Made by a program: the position numbers and the translations under genes. Shown here one piece after another: positions 23,101 to 28,559 of a stretch of DNA of 32,698 nt. The stretch is from an uncultured Roseiflexaceae bacterium (lineage in GTDB: Bacteria; Chloroflexota; Chloroflexia; Chloroflexales; Roseiflexaceae), in NCBI GenBank assembly GCA_903868295.1, contig CAIPUQ010000596.1, forward strand, positions 1-32,698. Direction: 5' to 3'. Below the pieces are notes generated by a model. That model ran no database searches and was not told the DNA's origin. It saw only the letters and a program-made list of their open reading frames with translations. Every line of letters starts with the position of its first letter. Positions within the stretch are counted from its first letter, which is position 1.

Positions 23101-26100
23101 GAGCAGTAACGAACCGGGGATTTTGAGAATGGTCCGGCGATCCGTCGTAGCCACGGCGGGTTTGAGCGATACACCAAAGGTAAATTGTTCACCCAAAATA
23201 TTGTATGCAGTCGCGTTTGTCGTCAAACGGCGTAAGCCATCGAAGCGCATTGCCCGGTTCGTACTTGTGCTGGAGGCGACTCCTGGGATAGCAGTCAGTT
23301 CTACGGCAGGACAATCGTCCGGCGCGGTACCTGGGCCCATACACGTTACGGTGGTTGCATTGAACCCGCCATTTTCAACGGTTTTGGGTGTTGCATTCTC
23401 GTAGTTTATAAGCACACTCGGCAGCAATGCTTCGCGGGCAGTGCCGTTGATGCTGATAACTTCACCAGTATTGGCAGCGTTCGGGCTCCAGCCGAGGACT
23501 TTTTCACGCAGGTCAGCAATACCATCATTATCGGCATCTGCCTTGAGCGGATTCGAGCCGACCCAGGTCGTCAATGGCAGTCCAGATGCAAATCCGTAGG
23601 TTACTTCCCAGCCCCCGACGCGATTGCCATCAACAACGTGGACAATTTCTTCCGCATCGGTCAGCCCATCACCGTCGGTGTCGGGCAACAGCGGATCTGT
23701 ACCATAAAAAATTTCTTCTCGGTCAGTAAGGAGATCACCATCCGGATCGATGAGACTGAGTGACGTCTGAAAGGCGAGTTCTCGGTCATCCGAAATGCCG
23801 TCGCCATCGGTATCCGCACTGTTATCACGACCACCGAGTTCGTACTCGTATGTCGCAGCGACACCATCGTTATCGGCATCATCGAATTTTGGAAACGACG
23901 GCACCGCTTCTTCTGGGGACCATGCAAATGTATACCCAGCGCCTTTGGGACGCAACGCGACAAATTCTGTAATCGTCGGCGGCAATATGTCATAGACCGT
24001 TTTGGATGATTCGTTCAAATTGATATAGTTGGTATCTGCATGAGATTCGATGTAGCAGACTGGGACAGGGGTGAAAAACACAAACAAATTGAAACATGTC
24101 TGCTGGGGTACTTGCACCCCTTGCGACAGTATCAAATCGTTCATCGTCTGGTTAATGCCGCTGTTCACGAACGAATTTGCATAGGTTAACGATGTCGATT
24201 TCGAGAACGAATAGGTTTTATCCCCATCCGAATAACTCGATTGTGCTTGCCATTCACTCGACTGTGAGCCGACGCTGATTTGACCCGAGATATCCTCTTG
24301 ACTGTTGCTCAATGCATAGTTGATTGATGCATTTTTAGGACTCTGACCGGTCCACTGCCAGAAGTAAGGAATCGCCATCCATGTTGCCGGGAAGGGCATC
24401 TTTTCGACATAATCCGTCATCGACAACTTCATCACCATGGCGTTCCCTTGACGGAACCCCTGTGCAGAATTGAGCAGCGAAGAGTCTGTGACGTTCAATT
24501 CTTTTGCAACAGAAAACGAGTCATCCGGGTTCACAATCAGATTCGATTTGTATGGTGAAAAGAAATTTGCCAAAATCCCTGTTGCACCGCCACACAACCA
24601 CTGTCCTGCGGTACTGTGCTTTTGCTTATCCGTGAGATTTGTACATGCCAACATTGCCAATAAATCAAGCGCAGCGATGACTGCAGTGATGACTTGACCA
24701 ATCACCGGTATCAGATTAATCGCCGCGATGAAGAGAATCGCTATCGTCATGCCGGCCATGTCCGAAATTGCATTCGCCTTCTGAAAACCAAATTCCGCGC
24801 TCATCGCGGTCATGATGCCGATTGCCCAGGCAACAGCGATTTGCGCGCCGACGGCTACATAACCGATGACCTTCGCAATTTTTGCAGCGGTACTCAGAGT
24901 ACTAAACGCTGGAGCAACTACTAACATTGCTGCTTTCAGTGTCCCACCAGCAGCGTCTACCGCATCAGAAACCGCTTTGATAGACTTGACAACATTGATA
25001 ACACCCACCAACATCAGCGCGGCATTAATTGTGTTATCAATATTTAACTGGGTGATGCCTAATTTTTCATTGTTTTTACCATCGCCAGGCCCTTTGATGG
25101 CATTGTATAAGCTGTATATGGCCACACCCGCAAGAATAACACTGGACGCGATGCCGCTCCCTTTGCTGAATGACTTCCAACCCTCTGACGTACCAGCTGC
25201 AAAATCATTCCAGGCGTCCGCAAGGCCAATTGCGTTCTCGAGTGCAGGTAACACAGCATTCACTGCTTTCCCGGGAGCTTCTTTCTTCTGTTGCTGTTTA
25301 ATCATCGCAATGGCCTGGGTTTGCCACAGACCTGCGAGCTCATTGAGTTGTGCGTTCCAAGATGACGTATATGTCGAAGCAAATGTCGTTGGAGTGATGA
25401 GCTCTACTCCTGTCACCCCAGCACTTTTGGTAGAAAGCTTTGGTTGTAAGAAGTTGAAATACTGTGCCTGCCCGAGCGCCTCGAGGAACCGCTGCCATTC
25501 AGTCTGGCTGACTTGGCTTGGAGCTGCATTTGCTACCAAACTTACCAATATCGTTGAGAGTTCGCTGTTTGCATCTGCGCTATCGAGCGCCTGCCATTTG
25601 CCACCAACGACCTTAAAGATAAGTCCTTGCTCACTCCGCGTGACATTCACTGCAGCACGGGCAAAATCGAGGGTTGTACTGGTTTGCATAATTTGGATAC
25701 GATTTTTGTTTTCCGTCAGCACAATCATTGCGGGGCGGCATACCACCGTTGTGGCATTTTCGCAACTCGCCCTGAGCGTCGGAGTCGTTGCACACCCTGC
25801 AGCAAGATTCGCCGTGCGGCAGAGACTATTATTGAGGACTTCGGGTATTTTTTCTGTATTGAGTTTTATTGCATGACTCTGTGACGGGTAGTCGACGAGT
25901 GTGACCTGTGACGCAGATTTGTCTATCCCGTAGCGTGATTGCGTGACGGCAGTTGCATTGCGAGAACTGTCGAGTAATGTGGTGATTGAGCGCGTGGCAT
26001 CGCTGCTTGTGAGTTGCAAATATTGTTCATCGATATAGGAAGCAGCCAAAAATGACGAAATCTGTGTCATCCATAGACGTCGCTTACTCGTATCAGTAAC

Positions 26101-28416
26101 CTGGATGCTCTTTGGGTCTTCGGAGACAATGCCCGCACTATAGCCTAGTTCTTCGGTTGCAATCATACCTGCAAGATTGAAATCAGTGTAATAGCGTTGG
26201 ATGACTGTGGTGTACTCTACACGCTCTTCAGGCGTACAGGTATCCATACCGGTAGGGCAACGATCTTGGATCGAATTGACCAGCCACTGCAGGCGATATT
26301 GATGGCCGACCAGCCATGGTGTCGCACTCGTCTCGTAGTAGGACTGTGCCGAGAATCCCACCACGCTACCGGTGTAATCGTAGACAGGCTGTAAAGGGAC
26401 CGATAGCGTCACTTCAGATGCACTCTTGTTGCCGTTATTGTCGTAACTCCAGCTTGCACTGATGCCGTAGGGTGCAAGTTTCGCTTTGTCGAGCCACGCA
26501 GGGACATTGGTATCGGGTGGACATGGTAACGCTGTTGTACACACCTTGACGGGGAGATTGCCGGTCGAACCAGCACTCACCGACACGCGCACTTCCAACA
26601 TCGGCGTGACTTTGATATCGCCGTTATTGGCTTTACTTTCGGTCGACATGTAGGATGGACTCGTTGCAAATGTGGTGTCTTTGATACGTTCAATCTGACC
26701 GGCATTGTCGTCTTTCGGCCAGTCGTAGATGGCATTATTGACGCTGAGGAGGGTACGATCGACCGGCGCAATCTGCAGGTCGACGACTAAGGGTTTGACT
26801 GTTGTGGTCGTACCGTTGATGCGGAGTTGCATTGGGGTGTTTTCGCCATAGACAGTATTGTCTTTTGCATTTTGGGCGATGTCGTAGGCGTCGGGTATTT
26901 TGTCGTTGTCGTTATCGTCATCGAGAAAATCAGGAATGAGATCTCCATCGGTATCGGCACAATCGGCTGATTGATTCTGCATTTTTTCGACACACTCAAT
27001 CCCATCGACGACCGAATCACCGTTGGTATCGCTGACGAGGGGCGCGGAATAGTATGCAGAACCGTCATATGTCGTTGGATACTTTACTTCTACGCCATCA
27101 CTCAATCCATCACCATCGGTGTCGGAGTTTTTGGGGCGCGTTCCTAACAATTGTTCTTGTGCGTCCGTCAACCCATCAGAATCACTGTCAGCGAGCAAAG
27201 GGTCCGAACCAAAGAGAGCCTCTTGGGTATTGCTCAGACCGTCACCGTCGGTGTCGACCGTATCTGTGGGTTCATCCCGACTCGCGGTACGCGCGGTGCT
27301 GCTCGAAAAGAGCGGCTGATCAAGCACCGACACACCAGCAGCGGGGAGTGCTATGGGCACACCCTGCTGGAGTGGCGACACTAAGGGGTTGAACAGGGCT
27401 GGGGGTGCTTCAGGCTTTGGGTTTGGGTCAGTCTGATTGACGGTTGCAGCCGCAGCGTGCGGAATATTGCTGTAGGGTTGATAGCCTATCAGAACGACCA
27501 TGAGAAGGGTAAACGGGACGGTGAGTTTTTTCGCATGTATCAATAACGCCCGCGCTATGACGACCACCAACGCAAGTGCCAGAACAGACAATAGCCACTT
27601 CAAGACAACCGCACTATCGAGCTGCGCAAATTCACTCAACACATACAAGGGTTGATTCATGAAATTTTGCAGTGCCAAGCCCGAGCGCGCATACCCAAAA
27701 AATGTCGACCGAATCGTGTTCTGTACGGCACCCTGTGTGCCATTCGCCGGGAATGAAAGCTTCAGCTCCAACGCAGAGGGTAATCCATCACTGTCAACGA
27801 CGATGTGTCCAGTACCCGTGGCTGATTTGAGCTGTGCCGACTGGGCCAACGATGTCCATTCATCGCGGTATGCGATGCCATTCGTGCTGTCGATTTTGAG
27901 CAGCCGCTCGAAATGCGCGGCGAATGCCTTACCATCGAATCCGAACGCATAGCCGGGATTGGCACCATCGACAGCATTGGCATTGACCACGCCCGACAAG
28001 AATGTCAGTGTATTCATCTGCGCGACATTTGTTGTGGCCTTGACCTGTTGCCAATCCGAACCGGGTTGACGCATATAGGTCACGCCGCGCTCACGGCGGA
28101 CCTCCAGCATGATGCCATTTTGGTTTTGAATGGTGATTTCACTAGTATGGTTCGACTCATCGACCGAACCGTCGATGACCAATAGATCACGACGACTTTC
28201 TTTGCCGGTGTTGGTGATGCGTGGTGCATAATCGCTGATAGAGTCTATTTCGGTGTGGAATGAGTACGCACCACTCAGCTTTGCAACCTCTTGGACGCGC
28301 CGCATACGTTCGAGCGGGCTGACCCGTTGCTGTGCCGACACAACGAGAAATGTGCTTGTTAGGAGCACAACGATCGAGAGCAACACAGCAGTCAGATACG
28401 TAAATGTCTTGTTCAT
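8128..28416 (-). CDS. Giant multidomain envelope protein (LamG, TSP3, F5/8C, P-domain, RCC1), about 6,762 aa
   Basis: The start is the third of three successive ATGs (28422, 28419, 28416), which has GGGGA six bases upstream and opens a signal peptide (MNKTFTYLTAVLLSIVVLL... ending near VVSA-Q). Longer reading into 28584 crosses a terminator and looks spurious. Approximate residues: LppX/LolA-like beta domain 35-265; membrane hairpin 271-312; TSP3 calcium repeats 384-512; unassigned helical region 520-1085; hydrophobic helices 1088-1260; second TSP3 block 1508-1642; ten LamG domains about 1720-4540, with F5/8-type-C domains near 2438-2572 and 4388-4515; Ig/cadherin-like modules 3470-3690; LVIVD-type beta-propeller 4703-5040; Ig-like repeats 5070-5375; a domain with several Trp 5380-5545; proprotein-convertase P-domain 6056-6190; RCC1 repeats 6440-6655; FN3-like end 6673-6750. 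The hairpin predicts that everything after residue 312 is outside the cell. No protease, nuclease or glycosidase active site was recognised. The repertoire suggests adhesion to glycans or cells; that is inference. No frame break occurs across 20 kb, arguing for selection on the whole chain. Confidence 0.85.
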   Translation of the reverse strand: MNKTFTYLTAVLLSIVVLLTSTFLVVSAQQRVSPLERMRRVQEVAKLSGAYSFHTEIDSISDYAPRITNTGKESRRDLLVIDGSVDESNHTSEITIQNQNGIMLEVRRERGVTYMRQPGSDWQQVKATTNVAQMNTLTFLSGVVNANAVDGANPGYAFGFDGKAFAAHFERLLKIDSTNGIAYRDEWTSLAQSAQLKSATGTGHIVVDSDGLPSALELKLSFPANGTQGAVQNTIRSTFFGYARSGLALQNFMNQPLYVLSEFAQLDSAVVLKWLLSVLALALVVVIARALLIHAKKLTVPFTLLMVVLIGYQPYSNIPHAAAATVNQTDPNPKPEAPPALFNPLVSPLQQGVPIALPAAGVSVLDQPLFSSSTARTASRDEPTDTVDTDGDGLSNTQEALFGSDPLLADSDSDGLTDAQEQLLGTRPKNSDTDGDGLSDGVEVKYPTTYDGSAYYSAPLVSDTNGDSVVDGIECVEKMQNQSADCADTDGDLIPDFLDDDNDNDKIPDAYDIAQNAKDNTVYGENTPMQLRINGTTTTVKPLVVDLQIAPVDRTLLSVNNAIYDWPKDDNAGQIERIKDTTFATSPSYMSTESKANNGDIKVTPMLEVRVSVSAGSTGNLPVKVCTTALPCPPDTNVPAWLDKAKLAPYGISASWSYDNNGNKSASEVTLSVPLQPVYDYTGSVVGFSAQSYYETSATPWLVGHQYRLQWLVNSIQDRCPTGMDTCTPEERVEYTTVIQRYYTDFNLAGMIATEELGYSAGIVSEDPKSIQVTDTSKRRLWMTQISSFLAASYIDEQYLQLTSSDATRSITTLLDSSRNATAVTQSRYGIDKSASQVTLVDYPSQSHAIKLNTEKIPEVLNNSLCRTANLAAGCATTPTLRASCENATTVVCRPAMIVLTENKNRIQIMQTSTTLDFARAAVNVTRSEQGLIFKVVGGKWQALDSADANSELSTILVSLVANAAPSQVSQTEWQRFLEALGQAQYFNFLQPKLSTKSAGVTGVELITPTTFASTYTSSWNAQLNELAGLWQTQAIAMIKQQQKKEAPGKAVNAVLPALENAIGLADAWNDFAAGTSEGWKSFSKGSGIASSVILAGVAIYSLYNAIKGPGDGKNNEKLGITQLNIDNTINAALMLVGVINVVKSIKAVSDAVDAAGGTLKAAMLVVAPAFSTLSTAAKIAKVIGYVAVGAQIAVAWAIGIMTAMSAEFGFQKANAISDMAGMTIAILFIAAINLIPVIGQVITAVIAALDLLAMLACTNLTDKQKHSTAGQWLCGGATGILANFFSPYKSNLIVNPDDSFSVAKELNVTDSSLLNSAQGFRQGNAMVMKLSMTDYVEKMPFPATWMAIPYFWQWTGQSPKNASINYALSNSQEDISGQISVGSQSSEWQAQSSYSDGDKTYSFSKSTSLTYANSFVNSGINQTMNDLILSQGVQVPQQTCFNLFVFFTPVPVCYIESHADTNYINLNESSKTVYDILPPTITEFVALRPKGAGYTFAWSPEEAVPSFPKFDDADNDGVAATYEYELGGRDNSADTDGDGISDDRELAFQTSLSLIDPDGDLLTDREEIFYGTDPLLPDTDGDGLTDAEEIVHVVDGNRVGGWEVTYGFASGLPLTTWVGSNPLKADADNDGIADLREKVLGWSPNAANTGEVISINGTAREALLPSVLINYENATPKTVENGGFNATTVTCMGPGTAPDDCPAVELTAIPGVASSTSTNRAMRFDGLRRLTTNATAYNILGEQFTFGVSLKPAVATTDRRTILKIPGSLLLQNSSAGLFVEMSTTYGTSSITIPNVLTANSWSQLTVTYDSTALVIWVNGNEKARISIKGAVTDIDPTDNSVNIAGAIDTDDYIGQMDNIALYNVALRPAEVAALAAWTIDSTNDLVIRPGDRVVGTASITNRLLGRTMQGNTTLFGQTTENTAPNATVIGGSYAAQGTATVDTVMTIPGNVTASGMVSSCVFPNNQLCVKFDETVRTPSQMTFLDASYNANSLLCTTICPTYVNGAWRFDSNAQLRTSASVGNAISTRDFSVGFWVRPEGQSTVDRPLLTSADSKFVLSLATEKPQFAFGTSVLTAANALPIGTWAHLVFRFRNGIRSIAVNGFIVAQDSIAVALQPSFGELTIGASRDGRSLALSSLRDLQIYSAALEDQQVIALAAQCEDDLLIVCLPLNGSLTDASVYGASAQNALTCVGCSATTGATGLTASAYTIGATPATLPAGYLKLITEQQFSLVMAVKPSQSTQPFFASKTQAGREAMSLGLVGGVPTVTYAGRTVSAGTMSVGSWYVVTVRWANDKLRLTVNSLSGSALQTASQSADAPALRNLQDPLVIGGQGLSIDGIRIYRSSLKDQTIAALARHYLLGTREIHFNQPPVSDTVSLTVDNRSKIINPDPLFEQMNGNCQATTAVICLPFVTGETGFNISPTNGKAAKQSTTLNPFSASLAVDGNLGTFSHTNYEQNPYWEVDLGSVRDISSVTVYPRRDCCGGRSTNAIVFLSNTSMSDSRDIAANKTASVTSPDGTKAWRNVTCNNQAAAASCTLGYADRRLVTFPAGTSARYIRVQLDRTDILNLAEVKINETKGEACGDTSSCPSATDGGADFSGGKFVTLSPEITKSTFEGSAAAFTVMTWVKFNSVTGEQWILRDTDNPTTNNMLYLRMVNGKLQMLYYNNDLVGVQALLPNTWYHIAYVKSGTTRTIYVNGVQDITQTKADNYLLSARQMTIGRTLNATLRDFQIHNRALTLAQINDSAADPAFEVRVPFDDAQNSLTYTDVLTSGLRVQCLSSCPLSGIPGRDDRAVRFDGTQALALNTTAATYTKYLSNTSFTGAGYTMSLWVKPNRYNSWIIGQDTMNQKMRLGINAAGFVTFERAVSCFNAYCWSSTPMTSLSPLPIGSWSHISVVVNGSASYLNVNSGQASYASPNIQNYLQPLTVISGDKIFSTTPLNKIFKPFTVGGIAYGEPYIAGNDGYGFGLGFKPVTFENTANLDGASNFTIGASFWPNYPNREQFGAVLPPSIDYATLINREGAFLLRIINNRLVINLNVNGPGGRYADINTDMVVPNRQWNKVSVTYVYGYAPNKIIVTLNDQTREIVMSTNQVDSMIDKAMGLDIGGNSTVMESRVFQGYIDDVFYTPAYMTQGQVAALQRTSERDSQAFATREHLIAYGNIDQESPIIYGSNYSGELDELRISPKKSQGDQLALIDDAPSWNLRFEEVLTTNKTVVTDGVTKTVGVDVMALPDSIAGRAGIQRLLYAATCDGIGIVAVECPAGGTMGLSGLAESFNGTTNILEVTNAQTIMDTLKSGGTVQLLIKPDTTTGSVQTLLEYGDASGANTTPPFRVQIGTNGKITIRLGLVTYTATSALTPGWNQVSFAFGAKGFQYFQNGTLDAGANASSGENLLIGSPAAVFVTNTTNRLFVGGGVASNALTNLYRGTIDDITFSPAQLVGRKIYRIARSQASQVMDKATIATFTVDAEAPTIEIENPRYVSRLPMQFLAKTADVSSNVARAVFTTITPGNVATSVAAPGCIDAVAGTNYCPTFRVAAGATTPVEGKYTIRMEAFDSVNNRGVSESNIYVDTTPGTAQLVTQVTPYTTTQQVGSSLRTLTLKLTATDPVLTNAAGTAGSGVAEVSVLVRDASGNRIIEAPTPATFKDGFWHVDVALPFKNPTGFYQVFANVTDAVGNMATNIALTTPTTLIEVDNTPPHDTIAYPDPANVQDAFIAKQAMTGRLSDINDGRAALNNGLRARIDFEAPDGAKTFDSRSDARYSIDCTLCPVIATDTDVPTRRLARFNLDSVGQALTIHDVSGVLEGTFSIAMFAKFTDTGTLVGTGVATAPRLRVRIERSGKTYKLTASRGTVVLSSTTPVTPNTWYNILYSESGTTATLQYGTSLTTMTTVTKPFVAKTPLVVQPDLIIGAMQSTKDLPNKEDFFRGYIDDVIVSSMALTPNDLTGKSLGLGSGVLTHQTSLAVVDDGFSNTDTLADKSLFYMPMNAASLPLIDAINGVISSRCTSGTTIAPLTCPSITDGYATRGLTLTKSTDGIATGYTLSTTTTSGRTVATRFKIAPNATSGAFLNIQSTAANSLCVEYGYDEPTKSVVVRMNCTSRDTYSFPINDSAWHSLIMTSSWANATGETLTFSLDESMSTQFTLTGHWNDASITFGAPGRRAFSETAAASSLAAVGVSVDDVAVFSGVLSAFEKTQYTYGYGTVYHETFDDLSIQPGRISLDDSNVPQDSVYMSTDATLATVPGLIGNGALRFDGNDSVIHRDMQGASFAPYNAPWSMSLWYNTATAGQTATLVDATANGYRYRLVLNAGVPTFTMAGITLAPSTQPSVGTHHIVITSDGAQARMLIDGTQVSTQATAVGGIAFPSTLNANIALSSVGAVATKKTSSVLAPTTSAAEVNDGNLSNFASTTTTMTSPMIEVDLGAAKTFDRIVLHNAVSLALPLRNYSVYVLNAAMPIQATQTELKNAAVWSGDFADPVRGRFTIEVPAQTSGRYVRVVQSGVGILALNELQVLQTPQIVVGTNFVGTIDDLRVYRRPLSTSDVQRMQAMRWRTSTLTPRIDGYSWEAPQLTNVEFTAGVQSFTADNNQNTQAAYGEHILWTGNIDTLSPRMQQTLSSTGAYTVTIEDRNLNPAQLMTPCGSRLNRVTAGSASLWTRTRESVIDGTIQSQTRLTGTCTLSDIPEVIQQTTATVSATLALDYGTSYTYVGNTNALDIYDINKTASPKVGTAVVTGSVKALHVNAANTKLYALSKSATQAILAIFDISRDPLNPSKLGELSIPQDAALQFLDFAITTNGNDDTFVLLLDSASPQQITLVSVTNPRMPTQIGASSLSGTTSYGISAQNDIVALAQGASGVSIMRVESSGTLTYERVYITPGYAQAVKLDRNRLLILDDDEPVTESVALSSPNTLRVVPLIDRIDGQSAVLVETLAESMNYMHTTPIHNDAFAAYRVVDMTTTPNGDVMLLGVDSEVPALGRLAIMDVTGATPILKSDTRVDSANLKRVVTNQAGVIVLAQNPTETKLTGYAVSDRAINAMNCDRLQNCTTVQPASFTQRALGTNPPTQSSVRIVNPVTSYTTTRQTIVVAAESAVADISSVSLWVNGVQSGAAVVITDTLRATEATFVRDIPAGAHVLQARFTAGAQTVVSNPLPVTVDLAAPVVRLIDTVIGSESVLNDFLVFTIAITDETAIESIQLVNTLSKVDVPFTLKTTASGVTVRALYNRHPSDGTALPIRAVVSDRAGRTSIAPLSVLFDRTPPAAVGLAVNAKIATKPVVLAQGAVISNTAGADLHVAWSSITDASEVRVNQLEYTVKTSAGTTAYTATNAIGMPPLVGARVTLPMLEASRIDGNMRLTDKMGNSALTPLSTVFVDAPNTPDYTMIDPSGPVYRGFLNNGCAVLGKDERVWAKGPQQFAMTWDATSLRLNWQGANWDIDGDLFVYLDTVAGGTIQPYRPAEYTHTITHSVTFGESFITLPVNMAGRPAATTSVAAYVNSFQRQLLAAQRGERSSTIEGAEYVVHVHDSKSVSLLRWDGTAWVDTNRSLNFRFTVEGETKHTDIVLNKADVGYTNGTRFGAVAVATAEDALLPWSTFPTTNPIQSEQGNQKILVTPLLNGYAWPALNAGICAKTATGNPDATTFSATLSSTPAGITKRAIGDSFANSDPDAIGEIIAQTSALCAAIPNDGWCQTVNMFQNSTAAGTSLIDGLSNELTQQQIANVGPNSTVAYTLRLQNNTSVATKPLFALVQTYGGIWLTDPNSAATQPVSVVNGGIYDYHAVPGSGKRDYVVLAIQSIPARTTRTFVINTVIDPNKVQPSSVDREITKNFAKIEIRLTDTGSAAGITNSRTLEWLNAAVRVDSSAPIEVIPTAEQSTRTNGTTVTALSGKSSDDSASQVQVQHSSVDVRIVYNPSWNVVPSSTPLGGTLQNCGAVVAGQWNCRFVSPAPKEMIAYRVRGIDRYNQVGTWSSWFYVIPNYFAPSFAFDAATQNMVNAGLYGAASKFSGTLEDPDSVALMQICNQTNRTCSIAAPSYPATVAVNAVENTTSTLVDAQPCSTLDLAEYTSIPLDSQAAYNMRVSTLTVDVTATSSRTDQLNMMLLSPSGIIVPLLSSARSQMNNLRVRFSDNASKGTTELPSTTLINGPLTATRPDQALSAVSGESVAGIWTLLACDRVADDTNSTITSVKLNFTSVTQNPMSGANWQISAEGLSNIDNERHEFIAYGQDQGGLRSPYRTFFLNVDTVAPSLVVNQLATQILPGQNTQVFDGTVADGSLITSMRADIYSRTSLIKTVTIVPSMTPSPEAGRLRFIHGRAANTYTWSMPFTASDMPTGSYSVVLSATDQAGNRQTSAAYTMQVPAMTAPTLSRITQGFSQTVGTTALEFNLDTGKDVSSIEAQFSIDSDVTVPLSTTTLLLRKADGSADALAASIPAAAQNQRFTQLEMNDGAAVGLLPSGTLMNWNTGNTSTLVLPSSITNVKQIALDDSGKLLTLSSTGVITAYSSGSVSGVVLDGAATQIAAGKNHYLAVLRSGKTVTWGNSSNGESTIPPEAQYHLTQIGAGDGFSVGLTANGGVVAWGKNTANQASVPNSATANITQIAVGTAHTLALTQSGTVIAWGDNTAGQTTIPSTAVNVIAVFANANASAAITKAGELIVWGSHQLSDACCSGATQVALNSTQMLVNLHTSLTTYTATFEAAQNPSTRVMQLEGLMPGRRYRYRITVQNSTGSNSYTGILTTATMPSRVYTPHILTLDSNSATSREK
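8450..9100 (-). repeat. RCC1 repeats near the C-terminus of the giant protein
   Basis: Residues about 6440-6655 hold a run of RCC1-type blades, including HYLAVLRSGKTVTWGNSSNG, FSVGLTANGGVVAWGKN and HTLALTQSGTVIAWGDN. They closely resemble the middle RCC1 block of the neighbouring gene, pointing to a shared module. An FN3-like domain follows to the C-terminus. Confidence 0.75.
14780..23265 (-). repeat. Array of ten LamG/concanavalin-A-like domains
   Basis: Ten opening strands (AMRFDGLRRL, AWRFDSNAQL, CLPLNGSLTD, ADFSGGKFVTL, AVRFDGTQAL, NLDGASNFTIG, ESFNGTTNIL, ARFNLDSVGQ, FYMPMNAASL, ALRFDGNDSV) and ten closing strands (MDNIALY, LRDLQIY, IDGIRIY, LRDFQIH, IDDVFY, LDELRIS, IDDITF, IDDVIV, VDDVAVF, IDDLRVY) were counted. 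Typical middle strands (W.hv...w, l.vNG, GtW.h) lie between them. Some domains appear nested within one another or around F5/8C domains. Confidence 0.75.
23490..23895 (-). repeat. Second thrombospondin-type-3 calcium-binding block
   Basis: Residues about 1508-1642 of the giant protein carry DADNDGVA, DTDGDGISDDRE, DPDGDLLTDREE, DTDGDGLTDAEE and DADNDGIADLRE. This DxDxDGxxDxxE pattern is that of TSP3/OmpA-linker calcium loops, expected to rigidify the chain when Ca2+ is bound outside the cell. It directly precedes the LamG array. Confidence 0.85.
24650..25155 (-). other. Hydrophobic multi-helix segment of the giant protein
   Basis: Residues about 1088-1260 contain four or more long apolar stretches (SVILAGVAIYSLYNAI, AALMLVGVINVV, IGYVAVGAQIAVAWAIGIM, TIAILFIAAINLIPVIGQVI), separated by short Lys- or Gly-containing turns. 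They lie beyond the membrane hairpin, where the chain should already be outside. They could be extra transmembrane helices or a membrane-inserting domain held in a folded precursor. No match to a named toxin family could be made by eye. Confidence 0.6.
26880..27270 (-). repeat. First thrombospondin-type-3 calcium-binding block
   Basis: Residues about 384-512 carry DTDGDGLSNTQE, DSDSDGLTDAQE, DTDGDGLSDGVE, DTNGDSVVDGIE, DTDGDLIPDF and DDDNDNDKIPD. The Asp spacing is that of TSP3 calcium loops. The block follows the membrane hairpin and a Pro-rich linker, as expected for a stiff extracellular spacer near the membrane. Confidence 0.88.
27478..27606 (-). other. Predicted transmembrane hairpin of the giant protein
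   Basis: Residues about 271-312 form two apolar helices (LKWLLSVLALALVVVIARAL and VPFTLLMVVLIGY) joined by a short basic loop (IHAKK). With a cleaved signal peptide, the positive-inside rule puts the loop in the cytoplasm and both flanks outside. This is the only obvious anchor of the protein apart from the later hydrophobic segment. Confidence 0.7.
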
Positions 28417-28422
28417 CATCAT

Positions 28423-28427
28423 TCCCC
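28423..28427 (-). promoter_or_regulatory. Shine-Dalgarno selecting the start of the giant gene
   Basis: GGGGA (28427-28423 on the minus strand) precedes three tandem ATGs. Only the third, at 28416, has a normal six-base spacing, so initiation is placed there. Confidence 0.65.
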
Positions 28428-28481
28428 ATTGTGGATTTGTGATAAGTATCGACGCTGAAGAGATGTATGTATCATCGATTT

Positions 28482-28500
28482 TTCGTCGATAAACGACGAA
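28482..28500 (-). promoter_or_regulatory. Inverted repeat upstream of the giant gene, possible operator
   Basis: TTCGTCG (28482-28488) and CGACGAA (28494-28500) form a perfect 7-bp inverted repeat around ATAAA, flanked by A/T runs. It lies about 66 bases before the giant gene's ATG and downstream of the terminator of the previous unit, i.e. where the promoter should be. No convincing -35/-10 pair was found; a CATAAA-type -10 just upstream is a weak option. It could be a repressor or activator site, or a hairpin in the leader. Confidence 0.4.
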
Positions 28501-28559
28501 TTTTATGCGATTGTTCCGACTATCTGCGCAATCCAAACATTTGCACCGATGTTCCATAC

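Noticed and set aside
24866..25876. Long plus-strand open frame opposite the giant gene (336 codons)
   Set aside because: It is antisense to the hydrophobic helical region and looks apolar only because the opposite strand does. It has no RBS or family match, and the sense strand encodes a continuous domain protein.
8123..28416. The giant gene considered as an RHS/polymorphic toxin or a nonribosomal peptide/polyketide synthase
   Set aside because: No YD repeats, no C-terminal toxin/immunity pair and no carrier or synthase motifs were seen. The modules are beta-sandwich, propeller and calcium-loop domains.
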